From assembly GCA_002104935.1 (NCBI GenBank), contig MCGT01000042.1:167947-231946 (forward strand): 64,000 nucleotides of DNA, given 5' to 3'. The notes below the pieces were generated by a model that did no database searches, was not told the origin of the DNA, and saw nothing but the letters and a program-made list of their open reading frames with translations. Positions 11,642 through 21,854 of this stretch are shown piece by piece. This DNA is from Hesseltinella vesiculosa (Eukaryota; Mucoromycota; Mucoromycetes; Mucorales; Cunninghamellaceae). The translations under genes were made by a program, and so were the position numbers. The stretch's first letter is position 1; each line of letters starts with the position of its first letter.

Positions 11642-12799
11642 ATGGATACTGGTTCATTTTTTTTTACTGAACCTCAAAAGATAAAAATGACTTTCAAGAT
11701 AAAGTACAGTATGTAGCAAATTAACCTACCCCCTGATGGCAAATCATTGCTATTCCTGGCCGTCGAGGATTGCCTCACTTCAATATTTTGTCACAGCGTT
11801 GGCAACTGTTTGGAAATCAACTGCAGGAGGTCCCAGATGCAAATAAAAAAAAAACGGTCGGCATACTGTAAAAATTACAGGTTGAAAGATGGTTCCGTGA
11901 GAGGTTGGCATTTTGTGGTAATATTTGCAAGTTAAAAACCCTCAGTTTGCAGGGAAATCGAAGTCTGATTTTTTCCACTGTCCAAAAAAGGAAAACTTTG
12001 TTTAACGCGACAAAAAAAAGCGTGCAGTCAAACATCCAAAAAGGCGCAGCTGTTGAGGAAGTTGAAATCTTCGAGAGCATTCCATCCCAATATTTTTAAT
12101 CCTTACCTGGTTGGTCTCCTACTCCTTGATTAAATAAGTTGGAGACGTGGTTAGCGTGGTCGGAGTATCAGATTCACGTGCACCGGATATGCTTGCGTGC
12201 AAATCAGACCTGGTTTGCGTGCGCTAAAAATTCTGTTACTGTATTTGCGATCGTTGCGGCGTACTCGCTATTGATCTCAACTTTAATTTTTTTTTTCAAG
12301 AATAAACAACATAACTGAATCTTATACGAAATTTCCAGCAGGATCGATGGATTGGTCTTCGAGAAAGGTTGTATTTCTTAACTCTGAAGATTTATGCAAG
12401 GTGTGTGAGTGACATCGAAACGCTTTGAAACGAAATAAACGAGGAGGTTCAGAAAATTCACGGATACGAATGTTACACTTAGCCTGGGATTGTCCAATAA
12501 AATCATTTTCTGTTTTTGGCAAAAAAAAAAGGGGGAAGTGAAAAGCCAACTTGCTTTTTTTAACACCTTTCTCTTTCTCTTCGCTATTTCTTAACATGAC
12601 ATCACACAGCGTTACGCGCCTGGATAATGCCTCCATTGAACGCTTTATTGAAAGTAACTGATCAAGTGCCCATCGCTCGCTGTAGTGATTGCAAATGTAA
12701 ATGACCTCTAGTGCATTTTGAAGGACGCAGATGCTGGTACCTCACTTGCATCCGCTGCCGAAACAGTGCCACCCGCCAACGATCTCCCCTTCTGAAGCA
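11642..12799. other. Intergenic region
   Basis: No convincing gene. Small open frames lack known domains. A segment near 11985-12025 (AAAAAAGGAAAACTT...AACGCG...AAAAAAAAGCGT) resembles 13865-13915, so sequence downstream of the nuclease-like gene also seems to be shared with its truncated copy. Confidence 0.4.
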
Positions 12800-13060
12800 A
12801 TGATTAACTGGGATGAACTAGATGAATTTTATGGCCAGTTCCGTCACAACCCTGCTCTGCCTATCAATGTGCATCTTCCTGACAACCTTGTCGACTTGCC
12901 AGTTGGCGACATTGTGCGTCATTTCATTGTGCATCTCTATGAAACGTCTGGCTTCATGTTCTATTTGAAGCTTAAACATGACCTCTTCAAGACGCTCAGC
13001 TATCGCCTTTTACGCTTCCTGTACAAGCTCAAGCGAGTATTGACAACAAGTTCCAGGTAA
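12800..13060 (+). CDS. Small hypothetical ORF
   Basis: An ATG frame of 86 codons (MINWDELDEFYGQFRHNP...), with no stop-free match to a known family. It ends just after TTCCAG|GTAAAT, so it may be a first exon whose partner is lost in the repeats that follow. No signal peptide; a basic amphipathic C-terminus (FLYKLKRVL). Possibly a gene relic. Confidence 0.3.
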   Translation: MINWDELDEFYGQFRHNPALPINVHLPDNLVDLPVGDIVRHFIVHLYETSGFMFYLKLKHDLFKTLSYRLLRFLYKLKRVLTTSSR

Positions 13061-13098
13061 ATGGGAAAAAAAAGAAATCCCGTCCTCGTTTACTTTTT

Positions 13099-13302
13099 GA
13101 AACGCTTTGAACTTTCCACAGCCAATCCTGGCACCCCGCTTGTTCGGCGGCCGATTCAACCCGAGCAGCTTGAAACGCTTTGAAACGCTTTGAAACGCTT
13201 TGAAACGCTTTGAAACGCTTTGAAACGCTTTGAAACGCTTTGAAACGCTTTGAACTTTCCACAGCCAATCCTGGTACCCCGCTTGTTCGGCGGCCGATTT
13301 AT
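13099..13302 (+). repeat. TTTGAAACGC minisatellite with flanking direct repeats
   Basis: At 13169-13255 the decamer TTTGAAACGC is repeated about eight times with almost no variation. A direct repeat of about 55 bp (CTTTGAACTTTCCACAGCC ... TTCGGCGGCCGATT) flanks the array on both sides, at 13104-13157 and 13247-13302, differing at about one base (CACC versus TACC). A single GAAACGCTTTGAAACG also occurs at 12417-12432. Confidence 0.9.
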
Positions 13303-13387
13303 CCCAAAAAGCTTTGAAAGCTACACTTGTCTGCTTTTTGTCGGCTGATTAGCCCCGAAATGCCGATTGATCTGGTGTCCTTCTGAT

Positions 13388-13686
13388 ACAGTAGAATTCC
13401 TCATGTTCAGATTGCCTGGGGACGAATTGCCTGGTGGCGATCGACTAAGCAAAATTATTCTCAAATCCCAATCAGCAATTAATATCATCAGCCAGGCTAT
13501 TCTTGATGTCCCAGCGGACACTTACACCATCACTGACGGCGAATGGCCAACGGGCTTACGGTCGGATGTTGTCTATGAGCCTCACGCCGTCGTTCAAGAA
13601 GTTCTACCGCCAATCATAGTTGAGGTCCAAAGCATCGTGGAAGAAAAGTTTATGACACGCCTTGTCAAAAATTGCCAATTTGCCTA
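13388..13686 (+). pseudogene. Truncated copy of the PD-(D/E)XK-like gene
   Basis: The segment matches 10592-10910 at about 97% by eye, from the intron 3' end (TAG|AATT) through the putative active-site motifs (SDVVYEP, IIVEVQ) to CQFA, where TAC is replaced by a stop (TTTGCCTAAG). It lacks the single DELPG duplication, the C-terminal two thirds and any first exon. It is a recent partial duplicate and unlikely to make a folded protein. Confidence 0.85.
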
Positions 13687-13689
13687 AGA

Positions 13690-15724
13690 AACTTTAGTTG
13701 CTAGGATTATCGAAACCTGTGGCGGGTTACTAGCTTATTTAGTAGCTTTATAGCAAAAGGTTAAACGTTTGCATAACAAATAATGTATATAAAAATCCAA
13801 AGAAAAATAAAAGTAGACAGTTGGAAGGACGCAGCGCTTTTTTTCAGTTGTGATACCAGAAGTCCAAAAAAGGAAAACTTGTCGAACGCGTTTTTAGACA
13901 AAAAAAAAAGCGTTGTCATTTTACAGTACAGAACAGTTCTGTAGTAAACCATCTGAAATAAAAAAAATATGAAGAGAAAGAGACAGGGTGTTTTTTTTAA
14001 TGGCGATCAGGGGTCGACCCAAAGAGTGACACATATTTCTCGGCAGAGCTGGCTTGGAGGGTGAAACTGCTAAATCAATTCAAGTGCTCGAGAAAGTAAA
14101 ATCAAGTACGCACGAAATCATTTTTAGTGAATGCCCAGCCTTCTCGTAATTTGTACTGCAACTTCGTGGTCTTAATGTTCCTCTCTCATCGGCGCTTCGC
14201 CAGATCCTTGGGGCCGCCGGCGAGGAGTATGGGCTACATTTCGATCAATCAATGAGGCACAACAGGACATTTTCAATCTGGGTGCAGGTGCTATATATCA
14301 AACGCAAAATGTGCAAGTGACATTTCAATTTCCAAAAAAAAATGTAAAATGTCATTTTCAAGAAATGATCTGCCCGTTGACATCTGCTGAATTATTGCGC
14401 GCAGTCAGCGCCAGCGCCATACACAGAATTTTCACCATCCTTTGGCGCGAGCCAGGCTTCTTTTGGAACCGTGAATGAACTTTTTTTCGCAGTCAAACCA
14501 ATCGGACGAACCACCAAATTATTTTCTAGTGCGCAAGAAAGTCAAATCGCGTGCAAGTCATACAGCGAACTGGAGCTCTATTTCAAAGGACCATCACTTT
14601 TGACCTGCTATTGTCAAGCCAAGCTGAGGAGAGTGACATCGAAAAGGCACGACATCGAAAAAAGAGTTTTCATCTTGTTGTTTAAGCACGGAAAGGGGTA
14701 GAACAAAAAAAAAAACGCGAAAAAACTGGAAAAAGATAAGGGACGTAGGGATGAGTTTGAATGGGCAAGGAAAGAACTCTAGGGCGGAAAGCGTTTGTCC
14801 ATCAGCAAATGGAGGGAGGTGCAGTGATATTCTTCCAAGTACCAAATCTCTTTCCCACAAAGCAATCAAGGAGAATGCAGGCTCTGGAAATACGCATGGT
14901 GAAAAAGCTTGAATGTGGTGCATTGGCTATGTCTCCGTTGTCTTTGTATCCTCACCTCGTGACATTCATTTCCCCAAACGACTCATTTATTCTGAAACAT
15001 GCGACAATTGAAAGTGGAATGGCTGTGAAAACACGGGACATGCGATGTAATTTTTTTCAAGTATTTTATTTTTTCAATATCAAAAAGTTTAGTGTCTCCA
15101 TTTGCAACAGGGTCTTGAACAGGTGCTACAAAAGCATAAGAAACAGAGTTAAAAAATGAATCAAATCTCTTCCAATGCTTGAGAAGTGTTTGTCGATAAG
15201 AGTATCAGAAGCAAAAAGGGCTGCGCTGTATGTTTCTCGACATCAAAGTCTTCCGCCTGGGGCGACAGCAGTCATCATATGATCGATCAAACATCTCAAG
15301 ATGTCAAACGGACTTACCAAAGCCATACAAGAGACACTTGCAGAGTATTTGCTTGCATACAGCACAATGCGATAAAGGTTCAGTATGAACTTTTAACCAA
15401 CATCTACAGACATGCAATGCAAATGCACTTCAAAAAGAATAAAAGAAAGAAGAAGTTTTTTGGTGACCTTTTTAAAGCTAAAAAAAAAAAATTTATCTTT
15501 TCCAGCTCAGACGCAAGCCTCACAGTGACCGTCTCATTGAGACTTGCTGTTGTGGCCATTTTTTGAACTTCACCTGTGAACATGGAGCATCCTAACTGGC
15601 TTTGGAAAGCGATTTATCTTTGGAAAATGATTCCTCTCAGGTGCTGTAAATGGTAAATTTTTAATTGTAACTGGGCAATGAGCAGGGGTATGCTTTCTTG
15701 CTTTTTTTTTTTTTTTGTATCTGT
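13690..15724. other. Intergenic region with a repeat copy
   Basis: About 2 kb without a supported gene; the open frames here are short and lack known domains. It holds dispersed repeat copy 2 and several A10-type tracts. Confidence 0.4.
14490..14670 (-). repeat. Dispersed repeat copy 2
   Basis: The reverse complement matches the right-hand part of the copies at 35060-35220 and 39950-40110 (shared words TCACTCTCCTCAGCTTGGCTTG, CTTGCACG and GCGCACTAGAAA). Confidence 0.6.
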
Positions 15725-16702
15725 CTAGCCAATTGTGAGGGTCGAGAGGCTGAAGAGACCGGAAGGCTCTAAGATTGGTGCTGGGCCTCTCCACATGCGC
15801 GCGTGCGACACAACATAATCAAAGCCTAGGGATTCTACCAGTGCCACAGCCATGGGGTTAGAAGCACAGGCGTTAAAATTGAAGGCCAACTGGTGGTCCT
15901 TGGGAAGTTTCCATGAAGGCGAGAGCAACTGGGCCAGTACCCAATTGGCCATATGAAGTAGGAGCTGGTTGATCACTTGAATTTCTTTGCCATACAAGAC
16001 CACAGCGAAGCCTCGTACCGACGGGCGCACGGTACCAAAATGCGTTACCGTTGACTCGTCGTCAAGCACCACCCAACCTGCACGTCCAAGGTCGGCAGCC
16101 TGGTCATTGCTGTGCAGGTCAATCCATGCTTTCCAAAACGCATTTCGGTTCATGCCAGTATACTTATCCTCGAGTTGCACCAGGCCATCCAGATGCTCTA
16201 TCGCTAGTGGTGTCAGGATGGAAGGCTGCGTGTTGCTCAGCTTTTGCAACAACGGCGTCACGACGCTTTTTTGTATGTCGCCTCGGTACGTAAGTGTAAT
16301 GGTATTTGGTTGAAATCCAGAACGTTGGTAAGCGTCAAACATTTCGAATTTTCCATCCAAGCCCAAGAAACGACAGCTGCCCAAGAGCTGTATGGCTTCC
16401 TTGAACAAGATGCGTCCATAGCCTCGGAGGCGGTATTGAGGAGGTACAATGAATGCCCCAATATACCCTACCTCATCAGAGTGCTTGCAGGCAAAAACAC
16501 ACCCTACGACTTCTTCTTTTCCATGGCCATCCTTGATCGTTCCAAGGAGCATACCATCGCGATACATCTCGAAATAGACTAAGCGTGCCTCTTTATCATC
16601 AAAACCATGGTTCCAACCAAGCATTTTCACTGGCCAGTCCCTAAAATAATGGCAAGCCTCTTCCACATCCTTGACGGGGCGAATGGCGAATGAAGGATCC
16701 AT
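15725..16702 (-). CDS. GNAT-family N-acetyltransferase, tandem copy 1
   Basis: Intron-less, 325 residues from the ATG at 16702 (MDPSFAIRPVKDVEEA). The N-terminal half is a GNAT fold with acetyl-CoA-binding motif A: a hydrophobic strand (VGYIGAFIVP) followed by QYRLRGYGRILF, which fits the R/Q-x-x-G-x-G/A pattern. The C-terminal half resembles the YitH/HolE-type second acetyltransferase domain. The substrate is unknown. It lies 255 bp from a same-strand paralogue of equal length, which points to tandem duplication. No promoter motif is recognised, only T/A tracts upstream. Confidence 0.8.
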   Translation of the reverse strand: MDPSFAIRPVKDVEEACHYFRDWPVKMLGWNHGFDDKEARLVYFEMYRDGMLLGTIKDGHGKEEVVGCVFACKHSDEVGYIGAFIVPPQYRLRGYGRILFKEAIQLLGSCRFLGLDGKFEMFDAYQRSGFQPNTITLTYRGDIQKSVVTPLLQKLSNTQPSILTPLAIEHLDGLVQLEDKYTGMNRNAFWKAWIDLHSNDQAADLGRAGWVVLDDESTVTHFGTVRPSVRGFAVVLYGKEIQVINQLLLHMANWVLAQLLSPSWKLPKDHQLAFNFNACASNPMAVALVESLGFDYVVSHARMWRGPAPILEPSGLFSLSTLTIG

Positions 16703-16957
16703 TATCAAAGAAAAAAATTAAAAATTTCCCAAGACGATGAAGTAAAAAAAAAGGGGGTTTTATTAAGAGAAAAATACAGTACTGCGGTTATCTAAAAAAT
16801 TGACCGAGTTTCTTTTTTTGGACAGTGATACAGTGCTTTTCTATTGGCCGGGGCAGCGAATGATTTATTTTTCTCTGGAGGTCATCCATGCAGAAAAAAA
16901 AAAGAAGAAAGGAAGAAAGGAATGCTCCTTGGCTAATCTACATCAAACAATTTTACT

Positions 16958-17938
16958 TCAGCCAACGGTAAAAGAACCAGTGCTGTAGATTCCCGAGAGA
17001 TCGGATTGGGGCACTCCGCCACGCCACATTCGAATCCGCCCTGAAACGCAATTGAAGCCGAGCGATTCAACGAGCGCCACAGACAGTGGGTTGGAAGCGC
17101 AGGTGTTCAAGTTAAACACAGTTTGATGATCCTTTGGTAGCTTCCACGAAGACTGGTCAACTTGAGCTAGCACCCATCGGCCCATTTGAAGCAAGAGCTG
17201 ACGAATGACGTGGCTATCTGGACCATACAGAGCAACCACAAATCCCCGAACCGCCGGGCGAACCGTGCCGAAATGTGTCACATTCTTGTCATTATCCAGC
17301 ACCACCCAACCTGCTCTGCCTTTGCTTTGATCGTTGGTGTGTAGATGGATCCACTGCTGCCAATAGGCCCACCGTTCCATGCCTGCATGTTTAAGATCCA
17401 GCTCGACCAAACCCTTCAAATGCTCTGAGGTCAGAGGAGCAAGATCAGCTTTGACCATGCTGTTTCCCATTTTGGTTGTAAAATCCGCTAGTGGTTTGAC
17501 GACATGTTGAAGGATATCCCCTCGATAGGTAAGGCCAACATTGCTTGGTTTGAATCCTGAGCGTACGTAAGTGTCAACCATTTCGTACTTGCCGTCCAGT
17601 CCGATATGCTGACACTCACCAAGGTATCGAAGTGCCTCTGTGAACAAAGCACTGCCATAACCTTTGCATCGATGCACTTCTGGGACAATAAAACAGCCAA
17701 TAAACCCTACTTGGTCCGTATGTTTGCAGGCAAAAACTGAGCCTACGACTGTTTCTTTGCCTCGGTCGTCCTTCACTGTTCCCAGTAACATCCCCTTGGA
17801 GTCCACAGGATAAAAGACTTGCCGCACTTCCTCGTCATCACAGGAATGATTCCAGCCGGCCAGCACGGGCCATTCTCTAAAGTAGTAGCTAGCTTCCTCC
17901 ACATCCTTAACAGAGCGAATAGTAAAGCTAGGATCCAT
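16958..17938 (-). CDS. GNAT-family N-acetyltransferase, tandem copy 2
   Basis: Intron-less, 326 residues, ATG at 17938 (MDPSFTIRSVKDVEEA). It has the same layout as its neighbour: motif A here reads VHRCKGYGSALF, with an upstream strand GFIGCFIVP, and a C-terminal acetyltransferase-like half (GRAGWVVLDNDKNVTHFGTV, WKLPKDHQTVFNLN). By eye the two paralogues share roughly 60% identity along their full length, so the duplication is not recent and both are intact. The acceptor substrate is not predictable. Confidence 0.8.
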   Translation of the reverse strand: MDPSFTIRSVKDVEEASYYFREWPVLAGWNHSCDDEEVRQVFYPVDSKGMLLGTVKDDRGKETVVGSVFACKHTDQVGFIGCFIVPEVHRCKGYGSALFTEALRYLGECQHIGLDGKYEMVDTYVRSGFKPSNVGLTYRGDILQHVVKPLADFTTKMGNSMVKADLAPLTSEHLKGLVELDLKHAGMERWAYWQQWIHLHTNDQSKGRAGWVVLDNDKNVTHFGTVRPAVRGFVVALYGPDSHVIRQLLLQMGRWVLAQVDQSSWKLPKDHQTVFNLNTCASNPLSVALVESLGFNCVSGRIRMWRGGVPQSDLSGIYSTGSFTVG

Positions 17939-18034
17939 GATAAATAGGTAAATTTTAAAGAGAAATAAGAGTTTGAAAAAAAAAAAGAGTTTTAAGGACG
18001 CTGAAAAATGTTTGAGAGTCCGCGACGAATGGAT

Positions 18035-19435
18035 TTAATGTTGCTTCGTTTTCAAAGACTTCACGAGCCAGTCCATGTAAAGCGCATATCCAGAGGCAAT
18101 TATTTGGCCCACTAGGGCTAGCAAGGTGTCCAAGAAAAAGTTGTTTGCTGGTGTAACGCCTAAAAAATAAAAAGGGTTAAACCAGTCCACAAGAGGGCTT
18201 GTCATTTTCTTTACCTCGAGTGGTTGCACGCAATATTTCTGAAACAATATCCACCATGATCATGTAATTACCAGATCGAAGACCTAAGAACAGTACATAC
18301 TAGCAGTGAGAAAGTGTTGGGCGAGGCTGGGGGGGGGGCTGGTTTCTTCAGAATGACAGGCTTACCGTGAATCAAAGATTTTGCACATTCCTCGGGTGTC
18401 TGGGGTTCGTTGGTGCCTTCGATTTCCTTGGTGACTTCCGGCTTTGTGAGATTCTATAATTGGAACACACATGAGATAAAAACAGAGGCCATCATCGCAC
18501 CAACTATTTTTTTTTCTTTTCTACCTCTTGATCAAATCCAGGTGACAAAATTCCGCCTGGGAAAAAGATATGGACATCGATGTCGTATTGCTTGAGTTCA
18601 TTTCGAAGCGTATCAGCCAACCCTCGAATAGCAAACTTGGTAGGGGAGTACGTCCCATAACCAGCAAAGCTTAGCAGGCCCAACATTGACGAAACAAACA
18701 CAATCTTACCGCGCTTGATCCCAGCTTCTTTCATGCGAAGGGCTGCTTGCTAAGGAAAAAGGTACATGTTCCTGCATCAGAATCGCGCAATTGTCGTCAT
18801 TATTTTTTTTTACTACTTACATGAGCAGCGTACGTTTGACCAAGGAAATTCAACTTGATGGAACGATCAAAGTCTTCCAAATCATAATCCAAAAACATTT
18901 TGGGAAGGGCAGCACCTAGCAGTAAATTTTCATGAGCACGCTATTGGCCAACACAACGGTTGAATTTTACCAGCACAAGTAAACACATATTCAGGATCAC
19001 GGCCAATCTTGATCTTTGCTTCATCATAAGCGCGCACAATATCTTCCTTGATAGTCACATCAGCACTAATGGCAATCACCTTTTGGCCTTGATGGCGGCA
19101 TTGACTCTTTTACGCAGATAAAGATAAAGATGAGAATTTACCCCTCGTTTAACTGAATACCTTTCCAAATCTGATTGGATTACCTTGATTTCGATGACAG
19201 CATTGTCTAATTCAGCTTTGCGGCGAGCAATAATGGTAATATCAGCACCAGCCTTGGCAAGTTCGATGGCTAAACCTTTCCCCAATCCAGTGCTGCCACC
19301 TGTAATAAAGCAATGTTTTCCGGCAGGCTCAAAAGGTGGGCGCGTTATGTAATGGTATATGCGTTCCAATATGATAGCAGTAACGGTTGCTGCACCCAGT
19401 GCAACCAATGTTGTACCCCACGACGGCAATACCAT
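18035..19435 (-). CDS. TSC10: 3-ketodihydrosphingosine reductase (SDR family)
   Basis: Seven exons (19435-19184, 19106-18971, 18915-18821, 18749-18525, 18453-18366, 18283-18215, 18159-18035) give 329 residues. An N-terminal membrane segment (residues 8-24) precedes the NADPH-binding TGGSTGLG at 45-52. The catalytic set is Ser181/Ser182, Tyr195 and Lys199 (YSPTK), followed by FAIRGLADTLRNEL, typical of TSC10/KDSR. A second hydrophobic segment (LLALVGQIIASGYAL) lies near the C-terminus. Known role: NADPH reduction of 3-ketodihydrosphingosine in the ER, the second step of sphingolipid synthesis. An ATG at 19552 is also in frame but overlaps the start of the divergent neighbour, so the ATG at 19435 is preferred. 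Confidence 0.92.
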
Positions 19436-19550
19436 CGCAACAAAAAAATAAATAAGCGGGAAGAGAAGCTTTCTGATAGAAAAAAAAAAGCGTACTTTTA
19501 AACTTTTTATCTCTTTTTCTTCTCGCTCGTTTACCACTCTGGTCAATGAC
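19436..19550. promoter_or_regulatory. Divergent promoter between TSC10 and the oxidase-like gene
   Basis: Only 115 bp separate the two divergent start codons. It is T/A-rich with TTTTTATCTCTTTTTCTTCTC pyrimidine tracts and no clear TATA box. It probably serves both genes. Confidence 0.4.
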
Positions 19551-20839
19551 ATGGCCTGTTTACTCTTGTACGTGCTTTGTTTGTTCCTGTCGCCAGTTTT
19601 CAGTCAACCGACGCAGGAGTTGATTGATGAATTTAGTGATCTTTATGCCGAACTCGAACAGCCCCTTGCAGGAAAAGAAAGGATATACCACGTCGCCATC
19701 GATCAAGTTATATGGGACTTTGTGCCTGATCATTGGGACTACATTCAAGACACAGCCTTGGAAACTTCTTCCAGCAAAGAATGGACCGTTTCTTGCAAGT
19801 GTCTTGTCATAATACCTATACAGCTTCTCTGCCAAAAACTCGTACATCAATCAACTCATGCCTCACTTTTTTTCCCCACTCTTCTAGCATCTACGGCAGT
19901 CGGTAGCCGTTATTACAAGGCGCAGTACAGAGAATACACTGACGACTCTTATACAGAGCTGTCACATATACCATCATGGCAAGGTGGAATGGGACCTATT
20001 CTGCGTGGTGAAGTTGGCGATACGCTGGTGGTACATGTCTGGAATCGAGCCCAGCATAACTTTTCCATGCATCCTCATGTACAAACCTCTCCTTCAATTC
20101 GGGTCGTTGAATATTCACCATTCGCTCGATTTTCTGATAGGGTGTGTTTTATGAATTTGAAATGGAAGGGGCCGTGTACAAGAACACAGATAGCAAGGCA
20201 TTTATAGCTCCCGGTCAAAGGTATACATATCGATGGACACTACATCCAAGAGCTGGCCCTGGCCCCACCGATGGCGCGTCTCTTGTATGGGGCTATCACT
20301 CACATGTGCACGAATCGGATATTTATGCTGGTTTGTATGGTGCAATCTTAGTGTATCGGCAAGGTCATTTGAGCGACAGCGTCAGGCAATCTCAACGCCA
20401 GGAAATAGTCACCACAGTATTTGCCAGCGACGAGAATGCATCACCGTTCCTGGAACAAACTCTGGATGACCTGGCACCGCAGCTAGATCACCAAGCTCTC
20501 CAGCACATGACTGGCGACCCGACACCTTTTTTTTTGTCCAACATCAAACAAATGATCAATGGCCGAATGCTGTATGAACCAAGGATGCTCACTTTTCACC
20601 AAGGTGAGCCGGTTGATTGGCATATCCTTGCCTGGGGCTCCTTTATCGATCTTCTAGAAATCTCATGGGAGTCTGGCCAGGTGCTTTACAATGACCAGCA
20701 AGTCGGCCATCTTACCCTCTTCCCTGCATCTTTCCGCACTGTCACGTTTACCCCTGACCAACCTGGCTACTTTACGTTTGGAGCATTGAACCAACCTGCC
20801 GCTCAGCAAGGCATGGTTTGGCGTTGCCAAGTCCTGTAA
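19551..20839 (+). CDS. Secreted two-domain multicopper-oxidase-like protein (hephaestin-like)
   Basis: Exons 19551-19794, 19888-20078 and 20141-20839 give 377 residues, with a signal peptide (MACLLLYVLCLFLSPVFS). The first intron uses a GC donor (GCAAGT). It is 93 nt and stop-free, so retention would also stay open. The fold marks are ceruloplasmin-like: IDQVIWDF, GPILRGEVGDTLVVHVWN, His143-x-His145 (MHPHG) and His198-x-His200 (YHSH). The protein is far shorter than ceruloplasmin (six domains), and the last domain ends GALNQPAAQQGMVWRCQVL, without the usual HCHxxxH cluster, so a full type 1/trinuclear copper site is unlikely. It may bind copper or iron without being an oxidase. A poly(A) signal is at 20874. 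Confidence 0.8.
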
Positions 20840-20873
20840 ACGTTTTTCATTCTACCACACTCTCCACCATGTA

Positions 20874-20879
20874 AATAAA
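20874..20879 (+). terminator. Poly(A) signal AATAAA
   Basis: AATAAA 35 nt after the stop of the oxidase-like gene. Confidence 0.5.
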
Positions 20880-20984
20880 CGCAAACGGCCAAAGTACTTG
20901 GATCAGGAATCAGCGTGTGGAAGCTGAATATTGCCATCCATTCTTTTTCTTTCATCTCAAAAAATAGGGGCGGCTCCCATGATC

Positions 20985-21190
20985 CACCTCGGCCGCACCG
21001 TCCTGTATAAAATGTCCACGGGAAGATTTACCACGCCTCCTTGCTCCACAAGCGGTTCCCCGACGACCACACCTCTCCTCTCTGTCGTCACTGCAAACTC
21101 GTGCCCGACTCCCTCGACCACTTTTTTTCTCCTGTTCGCTTCGGTCTGTCGTGTGGCAGGAATGTTGGCACCTTCTCTTTGACGTTCCCC
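20985..21190 (+). mobile_element. Relic of a retroelement-type zinc-finger tail
   Basis: The translated fragment LHKRFPDDHTSPLCRHCKL followed by PDSLDHFFSPVRFG carries the C-x2-C...D-H-F pattern found at the C-terminus of non-LTR reverse transcriptases (zf-RVT type). No reverse transcriptase domain is next to it and the frame closes within 60 codons. It is a decayed end fragment. Identification rests on this one motif. Confidence 0.5.
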
Positions 21191-21854
21191 CACCATCCTG
21201 GTAATCAATCAAATCAGCCTTGGTAACCCAGACATGACCTGATCTCACGAACCCCTGTCCCACAATCCTCCCTCCCTACTTGTAAGTGCGATCATCGTTG
21301 GACTTTGGCGAACCCACTAGGCATCTGTGTTCGACTCCTCCCCCTTCATCACCCATCATGTAGTGACCTCTATCCACCGCAATATCATCTCCATCAACCG
21401 CGAATCCTCCCTTTTACCACCTACTTGAAGTAGCCACCCCCTCCTATACTCCTATCATAGCCTCTTCAGTCCTTCCCCGTTCGTACGCTATCGGCAAATA
21501 AAATTTTTGGTAGGAAACCAGAAAAAAAAAAAAACTCATCTTAAAAAAAAAGAGCAAATGCTGCGCAACAATTTTGAGAGATCAGATCGATCTTCACTTT
21601 TGTGCAAGTGGGCAAGTGCACGAATGATGACAATGATGAGAAAATTGAATCTTTTGGTGAAAGTCGCACAGCCAGCTTTTGATCAGTTTCACTTTAATGC
21701 CCCTGATACGCCAGCTAAAAAAAAATGAAAAACCGGCCGTTCCGCCAGGGGATGCCCGCCCAGTACTCTGATCAAGTCCCGTGAACAAAAAAAAAAGCGC
21801 TTGACGCTTTTTTTCTCGCTCTCCTTCTCATCTTCTTTTATTATCCACCTGACC
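21191..21854. other. Intergenic region with a repeat copy
   Basis: C/T-rich sequence to about 21480, then an A13 tract and dispersed repeat copy 3. No gene. Confidence 0.4.
21550..21775 (-). repeat. Dispersed repeat copy 3
   Basis: It carries the left-part landmarks in reverse orientation: AAATGCTGCGCA, GGTGAAAGTCGCACAGCCAG, CCAGCTAAAAAAAA, AACCGGCC and CCAGGGGAT. It starts close to the broken nuclease-like gene at 21855. Confidence 0.7.

Noticed and set aside
14761..15566. Open frames of 126-132 codons between the repeat and the GNAT genes
   Set aside because: No domain, no consistent splice signals and composition like non-coding A/T-rich DNA.
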